Shown: positions 22,501 to 35,388 of the stretch, piece by piece | Layout of the letters: each line of letters begins with the position of its first letter | Numbering within the stretch: the first letter of the stretch is position 1 | Assembly: GCF_029407905.1 (NCBI RefSeq) | Contig: NC_073627.1 | Span: forward strand, 160,399,697 to 160,463,696 | Source: Bubalus kerabau | Taxonomy: Eukaryota; Chordata; Mammalia; Artiodactyla; Bovidae | Reading direction: 5' to 3' | Length of the DNA: 64,000 nt | Notes under the pieces: generated by a model | The model's input: the letters and a program-made list of their open reading frames with translations, nothing else | Told to the model about the DNA's origin: nothing | The model's database searches: none | Program-made: the position numbers and the translations under genes

Positions 22501-23004
22501 CTCTAAGACACATAACTTTTGTTGTTGTTGTTGAAATTAAGTCTCAAAACTGAAAATGATTGATTTAATTATTACATTAGTAAATATGACTGACCTAACT
22601 TGCTTCTGTCAAACATTCTCCAAAACTCTAGAGAGGCAGTGGTAGACAAAAGAGGCAAATACTAATCTCTTGGGAGCAAGACAGTCAATAAACAAACATG
22701 TTAGTAATAACATTTTAAATGCTAATAATGTTATAAAGACTAAAGAAATAAATTTATTTATGATGGAGTGAAGGAGTATGTTTTTAAAAAAAATGATCCA
22801 GACAAAACTAAAGAATGTGATATTTGATCAGAGACCTGAATGATAACAAGGCACCATATGATGCAAATCTTAGCTAAGAGCATAAGAGCTTTCCAGTCAG
22901 GGGAAGGTGAAGTTCTGCAGCAGGAATGTCTTTGATTGTTTGAAGAAAAGCCAAGGGGGTTTGCTTGCCTGGAGAACAGTGAGCAGAAGAGCACCTTAGT
23001 AATA
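22501..23004. other. Unassigned, possibly an ancient repeat
   Basis: A (TTG)n run lies at 22519-22533. Text such as GAGACCTGAATGATAACAAGG (22831) and AGCAGGAATGTCTTTG (22918) resembles a common mammalian dispersed repeat that I cannot name. No gene is seen. Confidence 0.35.
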
Positions 23005-23222
23005 GGTGAAAGGGAAGTCAGTTGTGTCCAACTCTTTGCGACCCTATGGACTGTAGCCTGCCAGGCTCCTCAACCCATGGGATTTTCCAGGCAAGAACAC
23101 TAGAGTGGGTTGCTAGTTCCTTCTTCAGGGGCTCTTCCTGACCAAGGGATCAAACCTGGGTCTCCTTCAGGTCTCCTTCAGTCTCCAGGCAGATTTTACT
23201 GTCTGAACCACCAGGGAAACCC
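23005..23222 (-). mobile_element. Bov-tA SINE
   Basis: Antisense copy: GTCAGTTGTGTCCAACTC tail side, CCAGGCAAGAACACTAGAGT body and inverted tRNA-like head ending CACCAGGGAAACC. Inside the head, GGTCTCCTTCA is tandemly repeated about two and a half times (23159-23189), a local duplication. Confidence 0.92.
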
Positions 23223-23804
23223 CTATAATAAATTACAGGGAAGCCCCTGTAATAAATGGGGTCAAAACAGCATTGCCTTTGAGTGTGGGGATAAGAACTG
23301 AGTGTTAAACCCTTGGAATAATGACTGGACAGAGTAGGTATGTTGACTGATCCTCTCAGAAGCAGACTTTGAGAAGGAACTTGGAATACAAGTGACTTAC
23401 TGTAAATCATTGCAGGGGAAAAATGTAAAAGGGGGAAGAAGCTGAGTTAAGCAGAGAAAGCCTCCAGACTTTGATGCCGATCTGAGAGGGAATGTTAGAA
23501 GAAGCAGAATTGGGCAGGGAGAGCTTCACAGTATAAACTGGATCATGATGCAGATCTGAGGAAGTGTTGGCCAACTCCCAAGTAAAACTTTCCCATGAGG
23601 GATCCCTGTTTTTCCCAGGTGTTGACTGGGGCTGCCTCTGGATGGTGTAACCTCAGCTCAAACTGAAGAGGATCTTGAGGGCACTATAGGTGGAAACTAA
23701 TAACTGACTGCACTTCCCTTCTTGAAGGAAGATTCAGACAGGAAACCTCTATAGTTCCCCTGGAGGTTGTAGTTGGTGTACTTTCAACTTACTCCCATCC
23801 TCTT
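23223..23804. other. Unassigned sequence
   Basis: No gene is recognised. Some words (CTCAGAAGCAGACTTTGAGA near 23356) look like an old dispersed repeat, but no family is assigned. Confidence 0.4.
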
Positions 23805-25256
23805 TATTTATTTAAGTATAGTTGATGGACAATATCCTAATAGTCTCAGGTTTATGGCATAGCGATTCAATATTTTGTAGATTATACTCCATTTAATGTT
23901 AGTACAAAATAATGGTGCTGTACTGTTTTACTTGTTGTTGTACAGTACCTGTGCTACACTTGTTGCCTATCTATTTTATATGTGTCAGTTTGTATCTCTT
24001 AATCCCATACCCCTATCTTGCCCCTCCCACCTTCCCTTTCCCCACAGGTATCCACTAGTTTGTTTTCTACATCTGTGAGTCTTTTTCTATTTTGATATAC
24101 ATCCATTTGTTTTGTATTTTCTAGATTCCACATATAAGTGATAACATACAATATTTGTCTTACTTTGATTTATTTCACTAAGCATAATACTCTCTAGATC
24201 TATCTATATTATTGCAAATGTCAGAATTTCATTCTTTTTGGTGGCTGAATAAGTTTCCATTATATGTATCACATCTTCTTTATCCATTTATCTGTTGGTG
24301 GACACCTGAGTTGCTTCAATATCTTAGCTATTGTAAATACTGCTGCTGTGATCATTGGTGTGCATGCATCTTTTCAAATTAGTGATTTTTTTTTTTTTTT
24401 ATGCCCAGGAATAGAGTTGCTGGATCACATGATAATCCTATTTTTAATTTTTGGAGTAAACTTCACAGTGTTTTCCAAAGTGGCTGCACCTTTACATTCC
24501 TATCGACACTGCACAAGAGTTCCCTTTTCTTCACATCCTCTCCAACATTTCTTATTTACAGACTTTTTCAAAAAAGATTTATTCATTTATTTACTTTGGG
24601 GTGCAGTGGGTCTTTGTTGCTGCACATGGATTTCTCTAGTTGCAGTATGCAGGCTTCTCATTGTGCTGGCTTCTCTTGATACTGAGCACAGGCTCTAGGG
24701 TGTGTGGACTTCAGTAGTTGTGGTTCATAGGCTCTTAGTAGTTGTGGTCCCTGGGATTAGTTGCTCACAGCATGTAGGATCTTCCTGGGCCAGTGATTGA
24801 ACTCATGTCCTTGGCATTAGCAGGAAGATTCTTAACCACTGGACCACCAGGAAAGTCCTAGATATTTTGATGATAGCTATTCTGACAAGTATGAGGTGAT
24901 ATCTCACTGTGGTTTTGATTTGCATTTCTGGTGATTAATAATGTTGGGCATCTTTTCATTTGTTTGTTAGTCATCTATATGTCTTCTTTGGGAAAATGTC
25001 TATTCAGGCCATCTGCCCAACTTTTAATTAGCTTGTTTGTTTTTTTTTTTTTTTTTTTTTAGCTAGTTTTTTGATATTTAGTTGTATGAGTTATTTATGT
25101 GTTTGGAGTATTAACATATTATCAGTCATATCATTTGCAATTATTTTCTCCCATTTAGTATGTCTTTCATTTTATTATTGGTTTCCTTTGCAATGAAAAA
25201 GGCTTTAAGTTTAATTTAGGTCCCATTTGTTTATTTTTGCTCTCCTGTTTAAAACG
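23805..25256 (-). mobile_element. L1 LINE 3' half, antisense
   Basis: Reverse-strand L1 ORF2 C-terminus and 3'UTR: AGGTATCCACTAGTTTGTTTTC (24046), AGAGTTGCTGGATCACATGA (24414), GGTGATATCTCACTGTGGTTTTGATTTGC (24893-24925, split words) and GTCCCATTTGTTTATTTTTGC (25221). The part upstream is missing. T16 and T21 runs lie at about 24387-24401 and 25040-25060. A CHR SINE interrupts it. Old and diverged. Confidence 0.9.
24570..24858 (-). mobile_element. CHR-2-type SINE inside L1
   Basis: Antisense cetartiodactyl tRNA-derived SINE: AAAGATTTATTCATTTATTTAC start, TCTTTGTTGCTGCACATGG and ATAGGCTCTTAGTAGTTGTGG body repeats, then the inverted tRNA head TTAACCACTGGACCACCAGG ending near 24858. L1 sequence resumes at GATATTTTGATGATAGC. 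Confidence 0.88.
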
Positions 25257-25847
25257 CACTCCTCAGGAGTTTATATGGAGTGTTTTAAAATGAAGTTTTT
25301 AGTAATGCTATTTCACTGCGATTTGGGAAATAAATCTTGCTAGAGTCGAAGCTATCTATGTTGAAGTATCATGATCTCCTACTCTCCTCAGAGGATTTTC
25401 AGGGAAGAAATTTGCAAGAAGGCAACAGAGACCCAGCCTGGCAACTATAACTGAGAACAAGCACCTGGTCAGTTTGAACTTTGGAAGCTAATAATACTAA
25501 TGCTAGCACCATTTGAAAAGGAAAAATTCAATTTATCTTGAAAATTCTATTTTCAAGTGTAGAGTTTAAAATATATTTTTATATCTATATAAACTAAATG
25601 TTCCCAATTTGGAGACTTTGGGGCCACTTTGCTAAATGTTAGATAAACACTTTCATTATTTTACTCTCATAATGTAATTATCAGGTAGTGCTTCATGAAA
25701 TATTGGGTAAGTTTTGAAACCAATCAGTAACAATCTACTGATTTGAAGACATGAAAAAGTTAAACACAGAGGAACTGGTGTGTGTTGAGACATTGTTAGT
25801 CTGACTGTGTACATATGTCAGAAGTAACTTATTTTTAATATAATTAT
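25257..25847. other. Unique sequence
   Basis: No gene or repeat is recognised in this stretch, which opens the BovB-free interval. Confidence 0.5.
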
Positions 25848-26010
25848 TATCTGGCACTATGCTAAGAGATTTATTAATATTATCTCTTTGAATTTCCAAA
25901 CAACCCTATAGTGTATGTCTTAATGTTAATAATATGATGATTAAAATAGTAATATTAATATTAACACTTTATATTACTCATTTAACCCCCAACAACTCTG
26001 CCATAAGTTG
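25848..26010 (-). mobile_element. MIR SINE, antisense
   Basis: ATCTGGCACTATGCTAAGAGATTT and ATTATCTCTTTGAATTTCCAAACAACCCTATAG are clear inverted MIR 3'-core words. The end beyond 25930 is uncertain. Confidence 0.65.
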
Positions 26011-26237
26011 GAAGTCAAGAAATAAGAAGGAGTTCTCTTTCCTGCTGGTAAGAACCATGATTGTTATTTAGCAAAAATATATCCATAAACTCTTTTACCA
26101 TCACCTAGTCACCTATGTCCTTTCTACTCATTCCTTACACATACTTTTGGACTGTACTTGTCACTTACTTTTAACTCATAAAGAGAAGTTAGGAGCATTA
26201 AGACAAGAAGGGGAAAAAAATAATAAACTACAATTAA

Positions 26238-26362
26238 TTTAGTACTTGCCACTTCCAATTTTTTTTATTATTATCCTCATTTTATAGAAGAGTAAATACT
26301 GTGACACAATGGGATTCATTTAGTGTTCCAGTAACTTGTATCTCTAATGACCATGCTTTTAA
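26238..26362 (-). mobile_element. MIR SINE fragment, antisense
   Basis: ATTATTATCCTCATTTTATAGA followed by AGAGTAAATACTGTGACAC follows the inverted MIR core. A diverged copy. Confidence 0.55.
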
Positions 26363-26804
26363 TCAACATGATATTTCTTATTTTTCACACATACACATAC
26401 AGTTCATTTTAACGTTATTTGTATAGGAAATGAGACAGGAGTTGCTAGGTAGTTCACTGGGTAATTTTCCCTGATCTCCAAATTCAGGACACACTGCTCA
26501 CTTTTTTTTACCCTGTTGTTTATCTGGATGCACATTGGCAGTCATTGAAGGGCAAAGACACTAGGCTTTTGGACTCTACATGCTGGTCAGACTTTCAGTT
26601 CAGTTCAGCCCTAAGGTCCTAGTCAATGTGTTAAGATTGACATGCAAGTTTTTATAATCCAGTTTAGGTCTATCCATGCTCCTTTGCTCTCTTTTAGTTA
26701 TCATCTCTTGTGTTTCTCTTGATTTTAAAAGACAAATGACTTGATAAAGTTGCAGAGATTACCAATCTCCAATAATAGAGGAAATTGAAAGTAGTCTTGA
26801 GTTT

Positions 26805-26998
26805 GGAGTAAAATGGCTCTGAGGTTTAATTTGATCTATGCCGCTTATTTGCCATGTGACTTGTGATTTAGCCAAATTCCCTCCTTCTTCTCAAACAAAA
26901 CAAGCTCTTTGTACAATATACTTGGCTATTTTGAGGATTAAATAAAATGATTTTTTAATAAAATGTCTAGGATACAGTAGTTGCTCATGAAATAGAAG
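26805..26998 (+). mobile_element. MIR SINE, near full length
   Basis: Sense MIR order: ATGGCTCTGAGGTTTAATTTG head, CTTATTTGCCATGTGACTTG core, TTTTGAGGATTAAATAAAATG, then ATACAGTAGTTGCTCATGAAA end. Confidence 0.7.
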
Positions 26999-28261
26999 TA
27001 TCCAAATTTTGAGAGGGGTAGTGATTGATAATTTATTCTGTTGTGGATATTTTTAATTTTTAAAAAAAGGTATATGATTCATTTTTCTCCTGCTTTAATA
27101 TGCTAATTGTCAGCCATGCTAGGAATGTTAAAATATGACAATAATAGAGGTAAATTGTAAAGAAAGAAAGTTGGTTCTTTGTGACTCTAGAACATGTAAA
27201 TTGTAAGCAAACCTATAAATATATCCATCATTCTCCACTGAAACAGTTATTATTTATCTATTCTCTGATCATGTGCTACACATAAGTGAAATAAAGCTGA
27301 GTAATAGCTTTCCCCCAAAAAATCATTAAATAAGTGCCATTAAATACCATTAATGATATACAATGATATAAAGAATTCAAGAATAGAACTGAATTTCACT
27401 TCAGACTCTATCTAACAAGTAAAGAAATCTTCAAACTCTAAAAGAATTTTAAAGGAAACATTTTCCCACCTAGAACACGTTAGACAATTTGTACATAAAT
27501 ATTGTCAAGAGTCCTGAAAAAGTTGTTAACCTATTAATATTTCAGATAAATTTAAGTAATAATCAGTGAGGTTAGAGGTGTCCCCATTGCCAACATCAAA
27601 CTTCAGTGTTGATAACTTTTGGCCTCACCCTTTATACAGGCCATGTATCTTTCAAAATGTTTAATGTTATAAAATATATTCTAAGACTGATACTATAATA
27701 TTAATGAGGCAAGATTCTATTCTTTTGTAAGGGAAAATAACATTAAATAAGTTGCTTTATTGAAAGTTCTCCAAACAATTATGTGGACAAATCATTACTG
27801 TTAATGATTCCTTATAAAGAAACATGATTGCAGAAATATAGATTTTTTTAACTGCAATATTTAGTCTACAGAAGGAAACCTAAAGCTCATGACAGATCAA
27901 CATCTAGCATATCCGTGGGTAAGATAATTGCTCAGTTGATGACAGGATTGATTAGGCAGAAAAGCAATTTCTATGAAGCATAAAATTTGGGAAATGAACT
28001 GTTTAATTTAATGAGCAAAATTTCTGTATAGACCATTTGTGATTGATTGTACTATTTATTACATGAGTTCCAAGGTGAAAGTCAATTCTTATCATTTATG
28101 ATAACCACAGACATTAGTGTAGATCTTTCTTTGAAAGCCTTGTGGAAGTATTTTCACACAAGTATCCTAGGAAGAAGACATGAAATATTAAAAATAACAC
28201 TAATGAGATTAATATACATCATTTTTTTTGAAAGAGCACTTCAATCAATCTTCAGAATGGA
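26999..28261. other. Unique sequence
   Basis: No gene or repeat is recognised. The 73-codon frame at 28047-28268 has no recognisable motif and looks like chance. Confidence 0.5.
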
Positions 28262-28420
28262 GGAATAAGTAATACTAAGCTCATTATGCTTTTGGAAAAT
28301 TATGAGACAGTGAACCTAAGCAGCTTGTTCAAGGTCACAAAATAAAATCATTTCTGACACACAAATAGAATCCAATCTGTCAAAGCCCAGCTCAAAGACA
28401 TGTATTCTGTTGAAACTGGA
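28262..28420 (-). mobile_element. MIR SINE fragment, antisense
   Basis: CATTATGCTTTTGGAAAATT, GAACCTAAGCAGCTTGTTCAAGGTCAC and AATAGAATCCAATCTGTCAAAGCCC follow the inverted MIR pattern. Confidence 0.6.
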
Positions 28421-31400
28421 GGATATTTTCCTTTTTCTCAGCTTAGTAAATGTTAAATAAGAGATGAATTATGATATTGCAATTTTGAATATAGAAAAAA
28501 TAATTCCACTTTTATATACCAATAATTTATCTTACTTTTTTAAAATTCCTAGTTGTATCTTGCCAAAATTTAATGTGACATTAAACTCAAATATTTCTTA
28601 AAATATCAGTTTTTTTTTTCTATTACTGTGGTTTTATTTCTGCATCTGCTCATCTTCTGTTAATTTGAGTTAAGCTCAGATTTTGCCTTTTGTCAAATAT
28701 TTCTTTTTATTTTAACTTTAAAGAAAATACTTAGGTATTTCACTATATAAGTGAACATTAGAATTATATAGTAATACATCTCTTTTTATATTTAACCCTA
28801 GAATATATTAAAATGGCTTATTATTAAGGCAGATATTTAATAAGAGAGCAAGGCAAAATAACATTCTTACCTATTCAACATGGAAAAAGAAAAAATGCTA
28901 TTTTCTAAGAATGTTTCAGCTCATGGAATTATTACCTTTATTGAGATAAAAAAATGTATCATTCCTATTGTACATTCTATAACAAATTTCTATATAGAAC
29001 TTACATGTTTTGGGATATTAATTATATAATTTATATACCAGCCTATAATGTAAATGCTGTTCAGTAACTTACAAACTATTTCATTTCAATATCTTTGTAG
29101 TTTGGCCCTAATGTGTCACTAGCAGCTCAAAATTAAAGACAAAATTTGGAGTTAAGACAAAATTAAAGACAAAATGTATTTTCAGATGATAATCATGGAA
29201 ACAGGACTGCTGCTTTATAGAGAGAAACACATCACTTCATGGTTTTTAGGCATCATAATTTCAGCAGAAGCCCTTTAAGCATCACTGAGACTCTGATACT
29301 CACCTGTATCTGACCAGGACTCCAAATTGGGAGCTAGTGATGAGATAAGTAGAAAGAGTGGATTGAGGAAGATGAAGCAGTGGTGGCCGCAACATCCATT
29401 TTCTAGGGAAAGTAGTGACAGTTGTACAGTCTGAACTTTAGTCTCTCTTAGTCACACAGGTTTCCTCAGTGGACTGGTTTTGTGAAAAGACTTTTGTGTT
29501 TCTGTACTTTTGTCCATTTTCTGAGCTTGCCCCTCAACCATCAGTTGAGTGATTTTTAAAAATGTCTCTTCAGTAAATCTCTTCTTTATTTAACTTAAAA
29601 ATAATATATTTTAAACATTTACAAATAAAAGTACTTAGTTCAATTGTCAACCACATCCCTCATATATCTATGGGTGGTTTAGACTAGAAAAGCTAACCCT
29701 GTAATGAATGCCTCAGAGCAGTAGAAAACAGTTATCCTGAACACCTCAAAATTAATCAGGACAAGATTAAAACTCTCAGCATCTATTTGTTCAAATTTAC
29801 CTATATGGAAACTATAATACTTGCAGATATTCCTACTAAACTTTTTGAATCTGTTTTGACCAGCTAGAAATATTCTTCTCCACCAATAAAACCCATGAGG
29901 ATAAAGACAGAAAAAAGTATTGAGGCAAAGAAGCAAACTCTATTATTTTTGACCTGAAATAAGATCTCTTGTCCCTTGACAACTAGCCTAGTGCTTTCCT
30001 AACACAGCGCACTGCCTCCCAGCCATAATAGAGGAGGAAAGTGTTTTACTTAAATTATTGGTCTGGTGAGTGCTTTGGGAAGTGATCTCTGATCTCTTTC
30101 TAAAATCATGGGTATTTGTAAATCTTCAGGGAGAAGACTTAAAATACTGAGCACTGTCTTAGAGAACAGATTTCTTTTTTTTTTCCTTCTGAGTAAAAGC
30201 TACCCCAATGAAGAGAATATAAGAAATAAAGAATCAGATGCAGGAGGCCAACTACAAAAGATAGGTCTTCATTGACCATGAATTATTAATGTTTTTCAGG
30301 AGGGGTGCATTAGCTGATGGGCTTCGACAGGGTTTGGATTTTTTAAATATTCTCTATGTATTTCTGTATTTCAGAAGCTAAAAATTTTGAAAAAAAGAAA
30401 TCTTTCATTTTAGCCACCAATATTACTTCAACACTACTTCAACACAGTGTTTAAAAATGGAATAACTAATATTTAAGGCCCTAACAATCATGTAGAGTTA
30501 AGTGAAATAAATTTATATCAATAAAATCCACACCTTGAATTTGTCTGGGGGACTAATTAAATACTATATGTAAATTTTACTTAACCAACAATGTATGCTT
30601 CTCTGGTAAATTATAGAATTGAATAGCTACGCTGCTCCTTGAAAAGCAGTGATACCTTTTTAAGAATTTTACTAAGTAGTCTATTGTTCTCAAAAAAACA
30701 GCAGTAACTCAAAACAAACACTTAAAATAATTTGACCTATTAATTTCCACCATTTTCCAGAACATTAGAAATCAATGAAAATTTTTTAAAATATGACTTT
30801 TTCAGGATTGTGGAAAGAAGAAAATTTATTTATTTGAATATGTCAATTCAAAATGAGTAGTCATCTTAGAAAGAAGTAGATCCAAACAGATAAGACTGAC
30901 TATCCCCACCAAAAACAAGGCTCATTCAGACAACAGTTTATAAAGGAGGCCCAGAAGAGAATGTCTAAACATTTATTTAGTTCTATAATGCAACTCACAG
31001 TGTAATAGTAAATGAAGGTGATTTTCTAATAAATAAGTCAACAACAGATGCCTTATATATGATTTCTAATGTATTATGGGCATATGTTTTGCTAGAACTA
31101 ATTTTGCTAAGCAGAACATTCTTAAACTGGTTGGAAATTGAATCTATGATTTGACTTGATAGTAAACACTGAAAAAACATTTTTTATTCCTTAATATCTG
31201 CTGCTCAGAGAAATCATGTTAGTAATACACAGGGAGAAGATAATATGTTAACAGAGGGTACTTGCCAATTTTCTGCTTTACTTTCTTTTTACATGAACAT
31301 TACAGTGCTCACTCTTTCAAGCTTTCCCTTCTGTAGAAAGTGAGAACAGGGCTCTCTTAGAATCCTGGTATTAAGGAACAAGACTCAATGTGGTAGTTAT

Positions 31401-31629
31401 GATTTCAGGAAGAAAGATTTGGAAGTATACCATAAAGTGAGCAATCAGACATTTTGCTTCAATGTCAAAAGATGATTTTTATAAACAAATATTTGATTTG
31501 GTCTCCATTTATCTTTGTATTTCCCTGGGTAGACTTTATACATGCACACACATAAACACACATGCAATGCTATAGCACATAAAATTATATTCAGTTCCTC
31601 TAACATCTCATGTTTTCTATTACTTCCAG
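28421..31629. other. 3.2 kb of unique AT-rich sequence
   Basis: No host exon, RNA gene or dispersed repeat is recognised. Short poly-T and poly-A runs occur, for example 28609-28620 and 30174-30183. The open frames at 29679-29936 and 30995-31180 are compositionally ordinary and lack motifs. Confidence 0.5.
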
Positions 31630-31998
31630 ACATTCAGGCATATTATTTCCTGTGTATATGTATTTTTTATGACTTATTCCATCTGGCTAATTATGATTCA
31701 TACTTCAGGCCTCACTTATATGTCATTTCCACTAGGTAGCTTTCATAACTGCCAAGATTTCTTCATCCACCTTCTCAGTGATTTAGTTATATACCTTTTC
31801 TATATGTTTTTATTCCCTGTATCATCTATATCAGGTGCAATTCTTGACAATATTACACTTTCCTGGGAACTTATCAGTATCTTTCTCTAAATTATAATTT
31901 TTCAGGAACCGTGTGGGTCATGTTTGCCCCATATTTTCAGTATCTAGCATGGCGTTTGGCACATAGAACATTCTCAGTAAATTATTGCTAAGGACAGT
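31630..31998 (+). mobile_element. L2 LINE 3' end
   Basis: The L2 3' landmarks occur in order: CAGGCATATTATTTCCTGTG, CATCTGGCTAATTATGATTCATACTTCAGGC, TATGTCATTTCCACTAGGTAG, CAGGAACCGTGTGGGTCATG and CTAGCATGGCGTTTGGCACATAG followed by TCAGTAAATTATTG. Ancient mammalian repeat, 5'-truncated. Confidence 0.82.
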
Positions 31999-32249
31999 CT
32001 TTAAAGTAGTCCTTATAGCTACAGTCAAAAATAGGTCATGGTGGATGAGTGACAATTTTGGAAGCGTCATACCTGAAAAAAGTAAATTGAAACAAACGAT
32101 AGATAGTTCTGGGTTTTGTAAAGAGTACACTTAGAATAAAGCTGAGTATTGGACAAGTTATTAATTCAAAGAGTTGAGAAAGAAGATAATATTGTTGTTG
32201 TGTGTTAATGCAGCATTACCGATTGGAAAACTAAAATTATCATGGATTT
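31999..32249. other. Unassigned sequence
   Basis: Nothing is recognised between the L2 end and the BovB start. Confidence 0.5.
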
Positions 32250-34664
32250 CAAGCTTGAACTAACACCAAAAAAGAATGTCCTTTTCATCATGGGAGACTA
32301 GAATTCAAAAGTAGGAAGTCAAGAGATACCTGGAGTACAGGCAAGTTTGGACTCAGAGTACATGAAGCAGGGCAAAGGCAACAGAGTTTTGCCAAGAGAA
32401 TGTACTGGTGATAGCAAACACACTTCCAACAACACAAGAGATGACTCTACACATGGACATCACCAGATGGTCAATATCAAAATCAGATTGACTATGTTCT
32501 TTGCAGCCAAAGATGGAGAAGATCTATACAGTCAGTAAACACAAGACCAGGAGCTGACTGTGGCTCAGATCATGAACTCCTTATTGACAAATTTAGACTT
32601 AAATTGAAGAAAGTAAGGCAAACTACTAGACCATTCAGGTATGACCTAAATCAAATTCCTTAAGATTATACAGTGGAAGTGATAGATTCAAGGAATTAGA
32701 TCTGATGGAGTGGCTGAAGAACTATGGTCATAGGTTCATGACATTGTACAGGAAACAGTGATCATAACTATTCTGAAGAAAGCTAAATGCAAAAAGACAA
32801 AATGGTTGTCTGAGAAGACCTTAAAAATAGCTGAGAAAAGAAGAGAAGCAAAAAGCAAAGGAGAAAAGGAAAGATATATCCATCTGAATGCAGAGTTCTA
32901 AAGACTAGCAAAGAGAGATAAGAAAGCCTTCCTCAGTGATCAGTGCAAACAAATAGAGGAAAACAATAGAATGGGAAAGACTAGAGACTTCTTCAAGAAG
33001 ATTAAAGACACCAAGGGAACATTTCATGCAAAAATGGGCACATTAAAGGACAGAAATTGTAAGGACCTAACAGAAGCAGAAGATATTAAGAAAAGGTAGC
33101 AAGAAAACACAGAACTATAAAAAAAAGATCTTAATGACCCACGATGGTGTGATCACTCACCAAGAATCAGACACCTTGGAGTCTGAAGTTAAGTGGGCCT
33201 TAGGAAGCATCACTACAAACAAAGCTAATGGAGGTGATGGAATTCCAGCTGAGCTATTTCAAATCCTGAAAGATGACCCTGTTATAGTGCTGCACTCAAT
33301 ATGCCAGCAAATTTGGAAAACTCAGCAGTGGCCACAGGACTGAAAAAGGTCAGTTTTCATTCCAATCCCAAAGACAGGCAATGCCAAAGAATGTTCAAAT
33401 TACTGCACAATTATAATCATCTCACACACTAGAAAAGTAATGCTGAAAATTCTGCAAGCTACTCTTCAAAAGTACATGAACCTAGAACTTCCAAATGTTC
33501 AAGATGGATATAGAAAAGCAGAGGAACCAGAGATCAAAATGCCAACATCCACAGGATCATGGAAAAAGCAAGAAAATTTCATAAAAAACATCTGCTTCAG
33601 TGACTACATTAGAGCCTTTGACTTTGTGGATCAGAACAAATTGTGGAAAATCCTTAATTAGGTGGAAATAGAACACCACCTTACCTGCCTCCTGATAAAT
33701 CTGTATGCGGGTCAAGAAGCAACATTTAGAACTGGATATAGAAAAATGGACTGTTTTCAAATTGGGAAAGGAGTATGTCAGGGCTATATATTGTCTCCTT
33801 ACTTATTTAACTCACATGCCAAGTACATCAAGTGAAATGCTAGGCTGGATGAAGCACAGCTGGAATCAAGACTGTTGGGAGAAATATAAATAACCTCAGT
33901 TATGCAGATATACCACCCTTATGGCAGAAAGCAAAGAACTAAAGAGCCTCTGATGAAAGTGAAAGAGAACAGTGAAAGCTAGCTTAAAACTCAACACTCA
34001 AAAAATGAAGATTATGGCACACAGTCTCATAACTTCATGACAAATAAATCGGAAAACAATGAAAATAGTGGCAGACTTTATTTTTGGGGGCTCCAAAATC
34101 ACTGCAGATGGTGACTGCAGCCATGAAATTAAAAGACACTTGCTCCTTGGAAGAAAAACTATGACCAACCTAGACAGCATATTAAAAAGCATAGTCATGA
34201 CTTTGCTGACAACTGTCCGTATAATGAAAGCTATTGCTTTTTCAGTAGTCATGTATGGATGTGAGTTGAGAAGAAGAAGGCTGAGCACCGGAGAATTGAT
34301 GCTTTTGAACTATGGTGTTGGAGAAGTCTTTCTATAGTCCCTTGGACTGCAAGGAGATCAAACCACTCAATCCTAAAGGAAATAAATCCTGAATATTCAT
34401 TGCAAGTACTGATGCTGAAGCTCCAATAATTTGAACACCTGATGCGAAGGACTGTCTCATTGAAAAAGACCCTAATGCTAGGAAAGATTAAAGGCAGGAG
34501 GAGAAGGGGACAACAGAGGATGAGATGGTTGGATGGCATCACTGACTCGATGGACATGAGCATGAGCAAGCCCCGGGAGTTGGTGATGGACAGGGAAGCC
34601 TGGCATGCTATAGTCCATGGGGTTGCAAAGAATCAAACATGACTTAACAACTGAACTGAATGAA
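32250..34664 (+). mobile_element. BovB LINE, 2.4 kb, sense, old
   Basis: It starts inside the endonuclease (GAACTAACACCAAAAAAGAATG near 32258), runs through the linker, RT and C-terminus, and ends in CAACTGAACTGAATGAATTG near 34660. It is 5'-truncated and riddled with substitutions and small deletions. Recognisable protein pieces are QENA-like endonuclease residues near 32400, ECSNY near 33385 and ITADGDCSHEIKRHLLLGRK near 34094. Confidence 0.94.
32347..34337 (+). pseudogene. BovB polyprotein remnant
   Basis: Broken coding region read in alternating frames. Endonuclease piece at 32347-32538 (NTRDDSTHGHHQMVN, AAKDGEDLYSQ), RT N-terminus at 33134-33343 (TNKANGGDGIPAELFQIL, QQIWKTQQWPQD), middle RT at 33440-33661 (ASTG-, SDYIRAFDFVDQNKL where Tyr-Ala-Lys has become Tyr-Ile-Arg), C-terminal region at 34059-34337. 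The YADD segment near 33905 is frameshifted. Confidence 0.85.
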
Positions 34665-34881
34665 TTGAACTCAGCCTTGAGACTGCAAAAACCCTGTGAA
34701 GGGAAGACATCCCAGATTTGAGAAGTAAAATATTAAAAAAACAAACAAACAAACAAAAAACAGCATTAGTTCAGTATCATGTAATAAAAGGAAGTGAGCA
34801 TTTACTCAATCACCCAATTCAATGCCCTCACTCCAACCATGAAAAGAAGGCTCAGTGAAATAAACCCATCAAAAGCCTCAG
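34665..34881. other. Spacer between two convergent BovBs
   Basis: About 217 bp including an (AAAC)n tract near 34736-34760. It ends in the TSD of the next element. Confidence 0.6.
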
Positions 34882-35388
34882 TTCAGTTCAGTTCAGTTCA
34901 GTCGCTCAGTCGTGTCCGACTCTTTGCAACCCCAAGAAACACAGCACGCCAGGCCTCCCTGTCCATCACCAACTCCCGGAGTTCACTCAGACTCAGGTCC
35001 ATCGAGTCAGTGATGCCATCCAGCCATCTCATCCTCTGTCGTCCCCTTCTCCTCCTGCCCCCAATCCCTCCCAGCATCAGAGTCTTTTCCAATGAGTCAA
35101 CACTTCACATAAGGTGGCCAAAGAACTGGAGTTTCAGCTTTAGCATCATTCCTTCCAAAGAAATCCCAGGGCTGATCTCCTTCAGAATGAACTGGTTGGA
35201 TCTCCTTGCAGTCCAAGGGACTTTCAAGAGTCTTCCCCAATACCACAGTTCAAAAGCATCCATTCTTCAGTGCTCAGCCTTCTTCACAGTCCAACTCTCA
35301 CATCCATACATGACCACAGGAAAAACCATAGCCTTGACTAGATGGACCTTTGTTGGCAAAGTAATGTCTCTGCTTTTGAATATGCTAT

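Noticed and set aside
29679..29936. 85-codon open frame as a gene
   Set aside because: No domain and ordinary composition. It lies in the repeat-poor interval, so conservation should be tested, but nothing in the sequence supports coding.
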